The position numbers were made by a program, and so were the translations under genes. Positions 31,242 to 40,248 of a stretch of 64,000 nt of DNA are shown here, piece by piece. Every line of letters starts with the position of its first letter. Positions within the stretch are counted from its first letter, which is position 1. Source of the DNA: Candidatus Aphodousia faecipullorum (GTDB lineage: Bacteria; Pseudomonadota; Gammaproteobacteria; Burkholderiales; Burkholderiaceae_F); contig DVNR01000062.1 in the NCBI GenBank assembly GCA_018714205.1, forward strand, positions 1-64,000, in the 5' to 3' direction. The notes beneath the pieces were generated by a model. The model saw nothing but the letters and a program-made list of their open reading frames with translations. It was not told where the DNA came from and made no database searches.

Positions 31242-31531
31242 GCTCTAAACTTCCTTGCGTCAAAAGCCCTGATCTTGAGTGATCAGGGCTTTTTCTTACT
31301 CTATTTTGTGGCTTTAGGGCAACAAAGCGTAACTCTGTCATAAAAAATTCACATTTAATAACTCTTTGATAATTCAAGAAATCCTCCTAACCACAAAAAA
31401 CTTTAAAGAAAACTTTAATCATTGTTTGACATTCATCAATACTTTTTTGGGGGGGGGGTAGCGTAACTTGAGGTTATCCGTCCGTGAAGTCGGAGGGAGA
31501 TTTATATCTATATAACCTCAAAGGTCTGCAA

Positions 31532-34500
31532 ATGAATAAGGCATTTAAAGTACTTTGGAATCAAGTTCGCGGGACTTACGTCGTTGCGTCAGAAGCGCAA
31601 GTCACGCATGGCAAGCCCAGCAAAGCCACCAAGACGATTGTGGCAGCTGCTGTGGCTGGGTTGTTGGCAGTCGGTGGTTCAGCTTTCGCTGCAACGACAA
31701 TCTATAATGGCTCGTTTGGTAGTGGTGATGATCAGTATGACTCCACGAAATTTATTTCGGCTAATGGTGAAGAAACAATAATTCAGACGAATGGCGATAC
31801 TAGAAAATTGATTTCTGCCATTTTGAATAAAGACTGGGATGCAATCCGTGGTGCCCTCGGAACTGCAAATGGAGCAACTTTGGTTGGTTTCACAGGCGGC
31901 ACAAACTTTCACGATTCAAATACTGAAACAACTATCGCCGGTGTTCCATATATGGTTCAGTTCGCCGCAGCAATATTGCCAGAGCTTAAAGATAATAAGA
32001 CTGTTCAAGAAGTTCTTTCTGCTTTGGATAAATATAACAGTCAGATGTCTTCGTTTGAGGATAAATCAAACTCGGTTACGTTAACTGGTGGCACATCTTT
32101 GCATATTGGCGGAAATGGTTCAAACCCGCTGATGATCGGAACGGTCGGAGGAGATAGGCTGATTAACTCTGTTGCAAGTTACAGCATCTACTTTGACAAA
32201 GACGAAGAGCCAGGGAGAACGACAATTTCATCTCCTAAGGATAACGCTGTTGAACGAAACGGAGATGTAAGTGTTTATGCGGAAAGTGGTAACTTAGTCG
32301 GCTTTGTTGGTGGTAGCTCTAGCCTCAACATTTCGAATGTTGCAATTGATGCTTACGCTGCGACGTACAATGATCAGGGTGCGGCAACACATGATGCAGG
32401 AGTTTACCTGACATTTAATGGCGAAAAATCAAGCACTACATTAAACGGCAACATCAATATTGAATTGGCTGGAACTACTTCGGCGGCAGGACTATTTAGC
32501 GGTGGATCCAGTATTGCTTTAGGCGGTTTATCTGAATCAATAGTTAACGGCTCAACCCATTTAGTCATTAACAATAATACGAAGCTGGCGGGATATGAAG
32601 GCATTAATGCTGCTGTTGCAGGTGGAGGCCTTTCCGTTGCTCTGTTAGGTGGCGAAAGTCAAAGTGAAATAACAGGAGACACTCTCGTTGAGCTGAAATC
32701 AGGGACATCCATAGGTGTATTAGGTGGTGGGTTAGCGATTGGTGCTCAGACTAATGCATTTGATAGCTTAATGAATCCCTATGAAGTAAATTTAAATGAA
32801 GACGGAAGCTTCACAGCTGAAATTAAAGTTGAATTTGAAGACGGCGTTGAAAGCGAAGGTGGGCAAGCAACAACCATTGCTCACAATGTTGGTATTAATG
32901 TTGGTAGTGGTGCCTCTACGCTCGGCTTAATGGGAGGAGGTCTGGCCGTCGCCTACCAATATGAAGACGCAACAAAGCAGTCATATGCCAATAGCCAAGT
33001 CGACACAGTCACTATTCAAATCGGTGAAGAAGTCAGTAATGAGGATGTATTTGGTGATGTTGATGGCAAACATGACAATAGATCCAAGTACTTCGGTACT
33101 GTAACGAGTCTTTTGAGCACCGCAGTTGAGCTTGTTCAGTCTGGAATGGATGGTTTGAAAGATAAATTAACGGATGATGCTTTCGAAAAGACGCTTCAGG
33201 AACAGCTTCAAAGTATTGCTGATGTCAAGGGTGTGACAGTCGGTTCTTTGGGTGGCGGCCTGGCCTTATCGTGGAGCCGTGAAACGGCTGCTGATGCGGT
33301 GACTTCTCCTCAAGCAATCGCAAACGTTGACTCGGTTGACTACATTGTCAATAGTGGTTACAACGTAGGTCTCGTCGGTGGCGGTTTGGCCTTGTCAAGC
33401 GGAGCTGAATTTACCAATGCAGATGATCAACTGATCCAAACTTTGGCTCAAGCCGATGTCGGTACCGTTACGATGCAATTCAACGGTGGCGAAACGATTG
33501 GCGTGTTAGGTGGCGGTGTCGCCGGCTTTGTTGGTTCGGCGGAAAACAATTTTGGTGTCGGAGCCTCGGCAAAAGTTAAAGAAGTTAATTTGTTAGTTTC
33601 TGGTGGTTCGGTTGACGGCTTAGTAGGTGGTGGTTTGGCTTTCGATGACACGAACCCGAAGGTTAATGACCAATATCAAACTGTTAATAACGTTGATACA
33701 TCAGTAGAAAAAGTCAATATTCAACTGACCTCGGGCAACGTGAATCGCTTAAGCTTTGGCTCGTTCATGACGAATAACTGGGCCAATAACGTTAATGCGG
33801 ATAAGCCTGAAATTCGTGATCATCTTGATGCCTTGGCTTATGCAGCTGACACTCAAAAGGCGGCAATCATTGCTGGTGGCTTGGCGAGTGGTATCCAGGA
33901 TCCGAACAAAGATGTTGGTGCAGCACATGTTGGTGAAGCTTCTGTCGTGATTGCTGGCGATGCTCAAATTGGTCAAGCCGATGATCACTCTAACGTTTTC
34001 GGTGGCGGGGTTGCTGCCAACGGAGCGTTAGCTTCTGTTGGTAAAACGACTATTCAAATCGGAGAGACTGAAGATTCGAGCAAGCCGTTGGTTTACGGCG
34101 ATGTTTATGCCGGTGGTATCGCCCAAGATACGCAATATCAAGGTAACCCAAGTTACTACGAAAAATCAACCTCTCGTGTAGGTGAAGCAACGATTAACTT
34201 GGTTAGCGGCGAACTACACGGTAATGTTTACACTGGCGGCGTCGTGAACACTCCCAATGAATCAGTCACCGATAAGAAGTCTGTCTCTGAAGTTGGTAAG
34301 GCGACCGTTAACCTTTATAGTGCCGATGTCTTCAAAGGCGACCTCATTGATGGTGAAGGCGCTAATGAGTCGGCTTTGAATTTCTTTACCGACGACTATG
34401 ACATGAAAGATGTCGCTGTAGTTGGCTTTGACACGATCGGTGGTGTTGGCGCTAACGTAAGCAATCTCGCATACGATTTTGGTTCTCGTGAGGCAACTCT

Positions 34501-36103
34501 GGTTACAGGTACTGTGAACTTCGCCTCAATTGCCAATGCAGATGCCAAGAACCTGATCATCGGCTCCGAAGACGCTCAGGGTGTCGTTTCTGCTAAATCA
34601 GCGGATTTGGTGGGCGCAACGGTAAATGTTGACCAAGGTCTCTTAGCCTTTAACGCTGATACTCAAACCGCTTTAGACGCATTAAGTTCTTCGACCCGCA
34701 CGCCGCAACCGACAAGCAATGTCTTTGTGACCGGCACTGTCGATCTCACGGAAACGCTCGTGACGGTTGGGGATAGCACTGAACCGGCTGACGCGGTCGC
34801 AGGTCTTTATGTTGGCGAAAACGGTATGGTGATCGCAGATGCCGCCGCTAAGACTGAAGTTAAAGGCGAGGCCGATGTTAACCAAGGTTCAATCCACTTT
34901 GTGGGTGTAGACGCTGATGGGGCTCAAGTGACAATTGCGGCTCAAGACGACACAGCGACAACAGTTGACAATGTGCTTTACAAAGCAGTGAAGACTGATG
35001 CGGTGTACACCTTCGATCGCCGTACTGGCAGCGAATTGGATGAGGTTGGTTTGGGAGACTTTGATGATCCCAACTTCTTGGATGAATTGAAGAATCATCA
35101 AGACAACACCGGCGCTCAATACATTCGTGACTTCCTTGATCAAAAGAACACGTCTATCACGAACGAAAACCGTTCTCAACAGTTAAACGCTGCGGTTAAT
35201 CTCGCTACAGCCGCCGGCGTTCAAACGGCTGCCATCGACAGCGCTTCGTTGGGTATTGACGCGGCGAACAAACGCGCTTCCATCATTAACGACCAACATG
35301 AAGGTGGTGTGCTCTTTGCCGAAGCCTCTGGTCGTCGCACAGAAATGGGCGGCTCGGCTGATTTCGGTGCCATCAAGTCTGAATTGGGTGGCGTCGTTGT
35401 CGGTGGTGAATACTCCACGGGCGATTGGACATTCGGTGCCTTAGCTAATGTCGGTACAGGCAGCGTGAAGGGTCAAGGCAATAACGCCGGCGTTGACAAT
35501 GATGTTGACTACTATGGCGCTCAAATTTACACGGGCAAGCGCTTCGGTCAATTCAACGTTGTGGGTCAAGTCGGTTACTTGTCAACGAGTAATGAAATCT
35601 CGCATTCGACCGTCGCTTTGAATAAAGCGGACGTTGACGCGGACGTCATCACGGTTGGCGTGCGGGGTGAAATGCGCTTCGACTTAACTGAAAACACCCG
35701 TATGGTGCCTTACATCGGTTTGAACTACTTGCGAGTCGGCACGGACGGCTACACAACGAGCCAAGGCGTCCAAGTGGGTGACGTGGATCAAAACCTCTTC
35801 ACCTTGCCGGTCGGTGTGAAGTATGCCGGTGACATGCAAACGAGCTCCGGCTGGATGTGGACGCCATCAGTGGATGTAGCTTACGTCGCCGCCTTCGGTG
35901 ATCGTGACGTTGACGCCACGACACACGTCGGCGCTGTTGGTCAAACCACGATGGATGTCTGGGCTGAAAGCGTGGTCCGCACGACGATCGGCGTTAAAGC
36001 TCAGAAGGAAAACTTCGGCTTTGGCGTTGAAGCGGGCGGTGCCTTCGGTTCCGATGACACACAGGGTCTTTTCGGACAAGTGCGTGTTGACTATCGCTTC
36101 TAA
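31532..36103 (+). CDS. ESPR-type autotransporter adhesin-like protein with Gly-rich repeat passenger and C-terminal beta-barrel
   Basis: ATG 31532: MNKAFKVLWNQVRGTYVVASEAQVTHGKPSKATKTIVAAAVAGLLAVGGSAFA (ESPR signal); repeated LGGGLA/LVGGGLA motifs; C-terminal barrel ending QVRVDYRF. Confidence 0.92.
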   Translation: MNKAFKVLWNQVRGTYVVASEAQVTHGKPSKATKTIVAAAVAGLLAVGGSAFAATTIYNGSFGSGDDQYDSTKFISANGEETIIQTNGDTRKLISAILNKDWDAIRGALGTANGATLVGFTGGTNFHDSNTETTIAGVPYMVQFAAAILPELKDNKTVQEVLSALDKYNSQMSSFEDKSNSVTLTGGTSLHIGGNGSNPLMIGTVGGDRLINSVASYSIYFDKDEEPGRTTISSPKDNAVERNGDVSVYAESGNLVGFVGGSSSLNISNVAIDAYAATYNDQGAATHDAGVYLTFNGEKSSTTLNGNINIELAGTTSAAGLFSGGSSIALGGLSESIVNGSTHLVINNNTKLAGYEGINAAVAGGGLSVALLGGESQSEITGDTLVELKSGTSIGVLGGGLAIGAQTNAFDSLMNPYEVNLNEDGSFTAEIKVEFEDGVESEGGQATTIAHNVGINVGSGASTLGLMGGGLAVAYQYEDATKQSYANSQVDTVTIQIGEEVSNEDVFGDVDGKHDNRSKYFGTVTSLLSTAVELVQSGMDGLKDKLTDDAFEKTLQEQLQSIADVKGVTVGSLGGGLALSWSRETAADAVTSPQAIANVDSVDYIVNSGYNVGLVGGGLALSSGAEFTNADDQLIQTLAQADVGTVTMQFNGGETIGVLGGGVAGFVGSAENNFGVGASAKVKEVNLLVSGGSVDGLVGGGLAFDDTNPKVNDQYQTVNNVDTSVEKVNIQLTSGNVNRLSFGSFMTNNWANNVNADKPEIRDHLDALAYAADTQKAAIIAGGLASGIQDPNKDVGAAHVGEASVVIAGDAQIGQADDHSNVFGGGVAANGALASVGKTTIQIGETEDSSKPLVYGDVYAGGIAQDTQYQGNPSYYEKSTSRVGEATINLVSGELHGNVYTGGVVNTPNESVTDKKSVSEVGKATVNLYSADVFKGDLIDGEGANESALNFFTDDYDMKDVAVVGFDTIGGVGANVSNLAYDFGSREATLVTGTVNFASIANADAKNLIIGSEDAQGVVSAKSADLVGATVNVDQGLLAFNADTQTALDALSSSTRTPQPTSNVFVTGTVDLTETLVTVGDSTEPADAVAGLYVGENGMVIADAAAKTEVKGEADVNQGSIHFVGVDADGAQVTIAAQDDTATTVDNVLYKAVKTDAVYTFDRRTGSELDEVGLGDFDDPNFLDELKNHQDNTGAQYIRDFLDQKNTSITNENRSQQLNAAVNLATAAGVQTAAIDSASLGIDAANKRASIINDQHEGGVLFAEASGRRTEMGGSADFGAIKSELGGVVVGGEYSTGDWTFGALANVGTGSVKGQGNNAGVDNDVDYYGAQIYTGKRFGQFNVVGQVGYLSTSNEISHSTVALNKADVDADVITVGVRGEMRFDLTENTRMVPYIGLNYLRVGTDGYTTSQGVQVGDVDQNLFTLPVGVKYAGDMQTSSGWMWTPSVDVAYVAAFGDRDVDATTHVGAVGQTTMDVWAESVVRTTIGVKAQKENFGFGVEAGGAFGSDDTQGLFGQVRVDYRF

Positions 36104-36149
36104 ACAATAAAACTCTAACTCCGACCTTCTGAAAGGAAGGTGGTTTAAA

Positions 36150-36183
36150 GGGCGGAAGTCGCAAGGTTTCCGCCTCTTTTTTG
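36150..36183 (+). terminator. Rho-independent terminator after autotransporter
   Basis: GGCGGAA-N8-TTCCGCC followed by TCTTTTTT. Confidence 0.8.
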
Positions 36184-36211
36184 TTAAGCGAACGAACTCT
36201 GAGTGGAGTAG

Positions 36212-36277
36212 TGTCTTGACCTGAAAAAAGTTGACCCCTTTAAGAGCTAAAGGAGTCAACATTTTTAGGCTAAGACA
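36212..36277. repeat. 66-bp near-perfect inverted repeat (TG...CA ends); terminator or IS3-like end remnant
   Basis: TGTCTTGACCTGAAAAAAGTTGACCCCTTTA-agagc-TAAAGGAGTCAACATTTTTAGGCTAAGACA. Confidence 0.85.
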
Positions 36278-36281
36278 ATTA

Positions 36282-37187
36282 TCAGTTTGTTGTCAACGGT
36301 ATTAGCTTATTGCCGTTAATGAGCAATTGGTTTTCTTGCAACGCCTTTGTGGTCGCTTCAACAAGACAATAGGTTTTGCCGGCAACGCTTGAAGCCATGA
36401 CCACATTGCCAACCACCGCGTCACCGACTTTGACTTCCGTGTTCGCAATCACTTCGCTATCCGCGCGAAGAACCATGCTTGCCATTCTGCGAGGCGTTTT
36501 CCCAATATGCTGAACGCGAGAAATGACTTCTTGACCGGGATAGCATCCCTTGTCAAAAACCAATCCGCCGATCAAGTCCAAATTGATCCATTGAGGAACG
36601 AAAGCTTCTTTAGTACTCTCGCAAACCCAAGGAATACCGGCGGCGATATCGCTCGCATACCAGTGTGCGGCGGTCATTGTCCCAGTCATCAAAGACTGGA
36701 GTTGATCAGCCGTTCCCACGGCCATGGCCCGTTTAGTGTTCTCAAAGTCTGCGACGCGAGCGACAACCGGCCAGTGTTGCGTATGCGTGTCAAGCGCCGG
36801 CAAATCAACAGTGGGGTTGATGAGCCCCATAACTTTCAAATCGGTTGCTTCTTCCAATTGGACGTGACTTCGCAAAATAAACATGGAAAGACGCTTTAAA
36901 AAACCGGCTAGCAAGTCTCTTGGCAAAATCAGATAGAAATGCTCTTCGAGTTTGAAAACCCTCATAAGTGCCAAGATGCGGCCTTGTGGCTGACAGTAAG
37001 CGGCTAACCGAAAGGCGTTGCCAAGAGCGTTGATGTGATTGGTGAACTGTCCGTGAAGAAAACTTTCCGCATCAGCGCCGCTGGCGCGAACGACTGCTAG
37101 ATCGTCAAGCAATGCAGCGCCCTGAGCGGGCATATTATCAGGGGTTTGCCAATATCCGAAATTGTGAGTTTTCATGATTTCAAGCAC
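36282..37187 (-). CDS. ygfZ: Folate-binding Fe-S cluster protein YgfZ
   Basis: ORF 301 aa with KGCYPGQEVISRVQHIGK signature. Confidence 0.93.
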   Translation of the reverse strand: MLEIMKTHNFGYWQTPDNMPAQGAALLDDLAVVRASGADAESFLHGQFTNHINALGNAFRLAAYCQPQGRILALMRVFKLEEHFYLILPRDLLAGFLKRLSMFILRSHVQLEEATDLKVMGLINPTVDLPALDTHTQHWPVVARVADFENTKRAMAVGTADQLQSLMTGTMTAAHWYASDIAAGIPWVCESTKEAFVPQWINLDLIGGLVFDKGCYPGQEVISRVQHIGKTPRRMASMVLRADSEVIANTEVKVGDAVVGNVVMASSVAGKTYCLVEATTKALQENQLLINGNKLIPLTTN

Positions 37188-37210
37188 AAAAAATTTTAGG
37201 TCTTGATATT

Positions 37211-38536
37211 ATGAAGCGTTTGAAAAAATCCTGCTTGTCATCCATGCGCTCGTTCGATTTCCATGACTTTTTAAACAAGTTGTACGCCTACCTGAAAAAG
37301 GCAGGCCAAGTTGTGTGCGCATTCGTCGATGAGTTTGCTTCTCGTCTAAATCATTTATGGAGCGATCGAGCTCGTCAACGCACAAAAATCGAAGCGCTTT
37401 GGAAAAAAAATCTCGCTCGAGCCAAGGCCGAGTGGGAAACGACAAAAAACCTTTATCGCGCGAAACACCGTACTGGTCCAAAAGCGCTAACCAGAGACGA
37501 AGAAGTCGCCATTTTGCGGCGTGAAGTCAAAAATCACCGCTTTGTGTATCCACTTATCGGTGGTTTTGCGCTTTCTGTTATCGCCTTGGCAGTCTTTGCC
37601 TATTACGCCAATCAGCTTCATGTTCATAATCCCGATGGACGGGAAATCATGATCAATGTGCAACCGGGCACTCCAGCCGGCCGGATTCCGTCGTTACTGA
37701 AAGCGCAAGGGGTTGAGGTCAATTCGCTTTTTTTCCGTTTATCGCTGCGCTTAACCGGAGCGGATCGCAATCTGAAAACCGGTTACTACAAGATTGATCC
37801 CAATGAAACGGTGCTTCAATTAACCGAGCGTTTAGCGCAGGGCGACGCGGTTTTGTTGTCTTGGCGAATTGCTGATGGCTCAACCTACTGGGAAGTGCTC
37901 AAAACTCTGAACGCGACCGACGGTCTGAAGCACGATTCCGCGCAAATGAGCGCTGACGCCATTTTGCTGGCGATAGGAGCGAAAGAAAAGCATTTGGAAG
38001 GGCTCTTCGCGCCAGACACCTATCATTTCCACGCCGGTGTTTCCGATTTGGAAATTCTCAAGGCAGCCTATGAGCACCAACAAGCGATTCTCACTTATGA
38101 GTGGAGCAATCGTGGCAAAAATTGCGTGGTTAAATCACCTTATGAAGCCTTGATTCTGGCAAGCATTGTTGAGCGAGAAGTCGCTCGTAGCGAGGACCGT
38201 TTCATTGTCGCCGGGATTTTTTCCAATCGGCTGCGTATTAAAATGCCACTGCAAACCGATCCCTCGGTGATTTACGGTGAAGGGGAAAATTTTGAGGGAC
38301 GCTTGCGCCGAAAGCATCTCGACCGCAACACGCCCTACAACACGTACCGTTTCGTGGGATTGCCTCCAACGCCGATCGGCAATCCGACGCAAGAGAGCAT
38401 CCACGCGGTGATGCACCCGGCAAAAACTGACTATCTCTATTTTATCAATAAGGAAAACGGCGACTTGGTTGCCTCTAAAACACTTCAGGAACATAACCGT
38501 GCCGTCAACCGTTATATCCGCAACTCAGGAAAATAG
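37211..38536 (+). CDS. mltG: Endolytic murein transglycosylase MltG
   Basis: ORF 441 aa; LEGLFAPDTYHF, LASIVEREV, PLQTDPSVIYG, TPYNTYRFVGLPPTPIGNP. Confidence 0.95.
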   Translation: MKRLKKSCLSSMRSFDFHDFLNKLYAYLKKAGQVVCAFVDEFASRLNHLWSDRARQRTKIEALWKKNLARAKAEWETTKNLYRAKHRTGPKALTRDEEVAILRREVKNHRFVYPLIGGFALSVIALAVFAYYANQLHVHNPDGREIMINVQPGTPAGRIPSLLKAQGVEVNSLFFRLSLRLTGADRNLKTGYYKIDPNETVLQLTERLAQGDAVLLSWRIADGSTYWEVLKTLNATDGLKHDSAQMSADAILLAIGAKEKHLEGLFAPDTYHFHAGVSDLEILKAAYEHQQAILTYEWSNRGKNCVVKSPYEALILASIVEREVARSEDRFIVAGIFSNRLRIKMPLQTDPSVIYGEGENFEGRLRRKHLDRNTPYNTYRFVGLPPTPIGNPTQESIHAVMHPAKTDYLYFINKENGDLVASKTLQEHNRAVNRYIRNSGK

Positions 38537-38538
38537 TT

Positions 38539-39150
38539 ATGGCGAAAGGACGTTTTATTACTTTTGAAGGCATTGACGGCGCGGGTAAAAGCACGCAAGT
38601 TGAGGTGATTCATCAGACGATTGTCGCTCGTGGCATTGAAGTGGTCAGAACCCGCGAGCCGGGCGGCACGCCATTGTCGGAAAAAATCCGTGAATTGCTT
38701 TTGACGCAATCCATGGAACCGTCAACGGAGACGCTCTTGTTTTTTGCTTCACGCGCGGAGCATATTGCCAAGGTGATCAAACCTTCGGTTGAGCGGGGAG
38801 CTTGGGTTTTGAGCGATCGATTCACAGACGCGACCTATGCCTACCAGGTCGGGGGACGGGGTTTCCCAGCATCAAAAGTGGAAGCGCTTGAGGCTTGGAC
38901 ACAAGAAGGCTTCGGTCCGGATTTGACCGTTTTATTTGACATTGATCCGGAAGTGGCTGCTCGGCGCGTTGCGAAAGCTCGAAATCTCGACCGTTTTGAA
39001 AAGGAAAGTTTGGACTTCTTTACTCGTGTTCGTAACGCTTACCTTGAACGTGCGCGACAGAATCCTGATCGTTTCCTTATCATTGACAGCATGCGGGATA
39101 AAGAAACCGTTTCTGACGAACTTCGCAGGATTTTTTCAACATGGGATTAG
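38539..39150 (+). CDS. tmk: Thymidylate kinase
   Basis: ORF 203 aa; FITFEGIDGAGKSTQ, TREPGGTPLSEKIRELLL, DRFTDATYAYQ. Confidence 0.98.
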   Translation: MAKGRFITFEGIDGAGKSTQVEVIHQTIVARGIEVVRTREPGGTPLSEKIRELLLTQSMEPSTETLLFFASRAEHIAKVIKPSVERGAWVLSDRFTDATYAYQVGGRGFPASKVEALEAWTQEGFGPDLTVLFDIDPEVAARRVAKARNLDRFEKESLDFFTRVRNAYLERARQNPDRFLIIDSMRDKETVSDELRRIFSTWD

Positions 39151-40241
39151 CGATTTACCCCTGGCAATCGGAGTTGGCCTCGCAGCTTGTCGCTGTGCGA
39201 GACAGCCTGCCAAATGGACTTCTTGTCTACGGTCCGAAAGGAATCGGCACCATTGACTTGGTGATTGCTTTTGCGAGAAGTTTGTTTTGTGAACATCCCG
39301 CTAATGACGGCACGCCCTGTGGACAGTGCAAGGGTTGCCGGATGGCGGCGGCCAACACGCATCCGGATTTGCGATATGTTTTCAGCGAAGCCGAAGCGAT
39401 TCCAAGAGACATTCCTTTTGAACCGCCTTCCAACGCGACAAAAGATCGGAAAATTTACCGGGAAATTTTGATTCATCAGCCTCGGGAGTTGACAGACTTT
39501 CTTAATTTGTCTTCTCATGTCGAAGGAGGCAAGCGCATTATTGTTGTCTATCCGGCCGACGCCATTCGTCCCGACGCGGCGGCGACGTTTTTAAAAAGTT
39601 TGGAAGAACCGCCCGCGCGCACAACCTTCCTATTGGTCGCTGATGACATTGATCGGGTGCTTCCCACCATCCGTTCGCGTTGCCGACTTTTGCGAGCCAT
39701 GGCGCCAACTCATGAAGTCGCCTTGGACTGGCTTCAGGCTCAAGGCGTCCGGGACGCTGAAGAAGCGTTAGCCCGCGCCGCCAACCGTCCCTGTTTGGTT
39801 ACCGATGAAATTCGAATTCGTGATAATAAAGAGCTTGACGCAAAGGTAAGGGAGCAATTGCTAACGCTCACCTCGATGCCGATCGAGGTGAGAGACGCGC
39901 TTTTAGACACACTCTCGCTCGGTCGTCAGCTTCCCGCCACGAAACTCGCTGTCAAGGACGGGCGAACGGCTCTGCCGGTTTCTGCGGTTTTGCCGGTGCT
40001 GGAGCGTTGGGGGTATGACCTTGTCGCTGTCAAATCGGGGCTTGCCCCGCATTACTTTAAAGGCTATGAGGAAACGCTTAAAGCCTTGACGAAAGATGTT
40101 CAGGCAGATCGTCTTTTCAAATGGTGCGATTTCTTAAAAACCATCCGTCGCGCCGTCACGCATCCGTTAAACGCTCAACTTGTCATTGAGCAAGCGATTT
40201 TGCGTTATCGGAAGGTGATGAATAACGAGTCTTTTGATTGA
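39141..40241 (+). CDS. holB: DNA polymerase III delta' subunit
   Basis: ORF 366 aa; CGQCKGC zinc module, AAATFLKSLEEPPARTTFLLV; overlaps tmk in a mltG-tmk-holB order. Confidence 0.92.
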   Translation: MGLAIYPWQSELASQLVAVRDSLPNGLLVYGPKGIGTIDLVIAFARSLFCEHPANDGTPCGQCKGCRMAAANTHPDLRYVFSEAEAIPRDIPFEPPSNATKDRKIYREILIHQPRELTDFLNLSSHVEGGKRIIVVYPADAIRPDAAATFLKSLEEPPARTTFLLVADDIDRVLPTIRSRCRLLRAMAPTHEVALDWLQAQGVRDAEEALARAANRPCLVTDEIRIRDNKELDAKVREQLLTLTSMPIEVRDALLDTLSLGRQLPATKLAVKDGRTALPVSAVLPVLERWGYDLVAVKSGLAPHYFKGYEETLKALTKDVQADRLFKWCDFLKTIRRAVTHPLNAQLVIEQAILRYRKVMNNESFD

Positions 40242-40248
40242 TTTGCAA

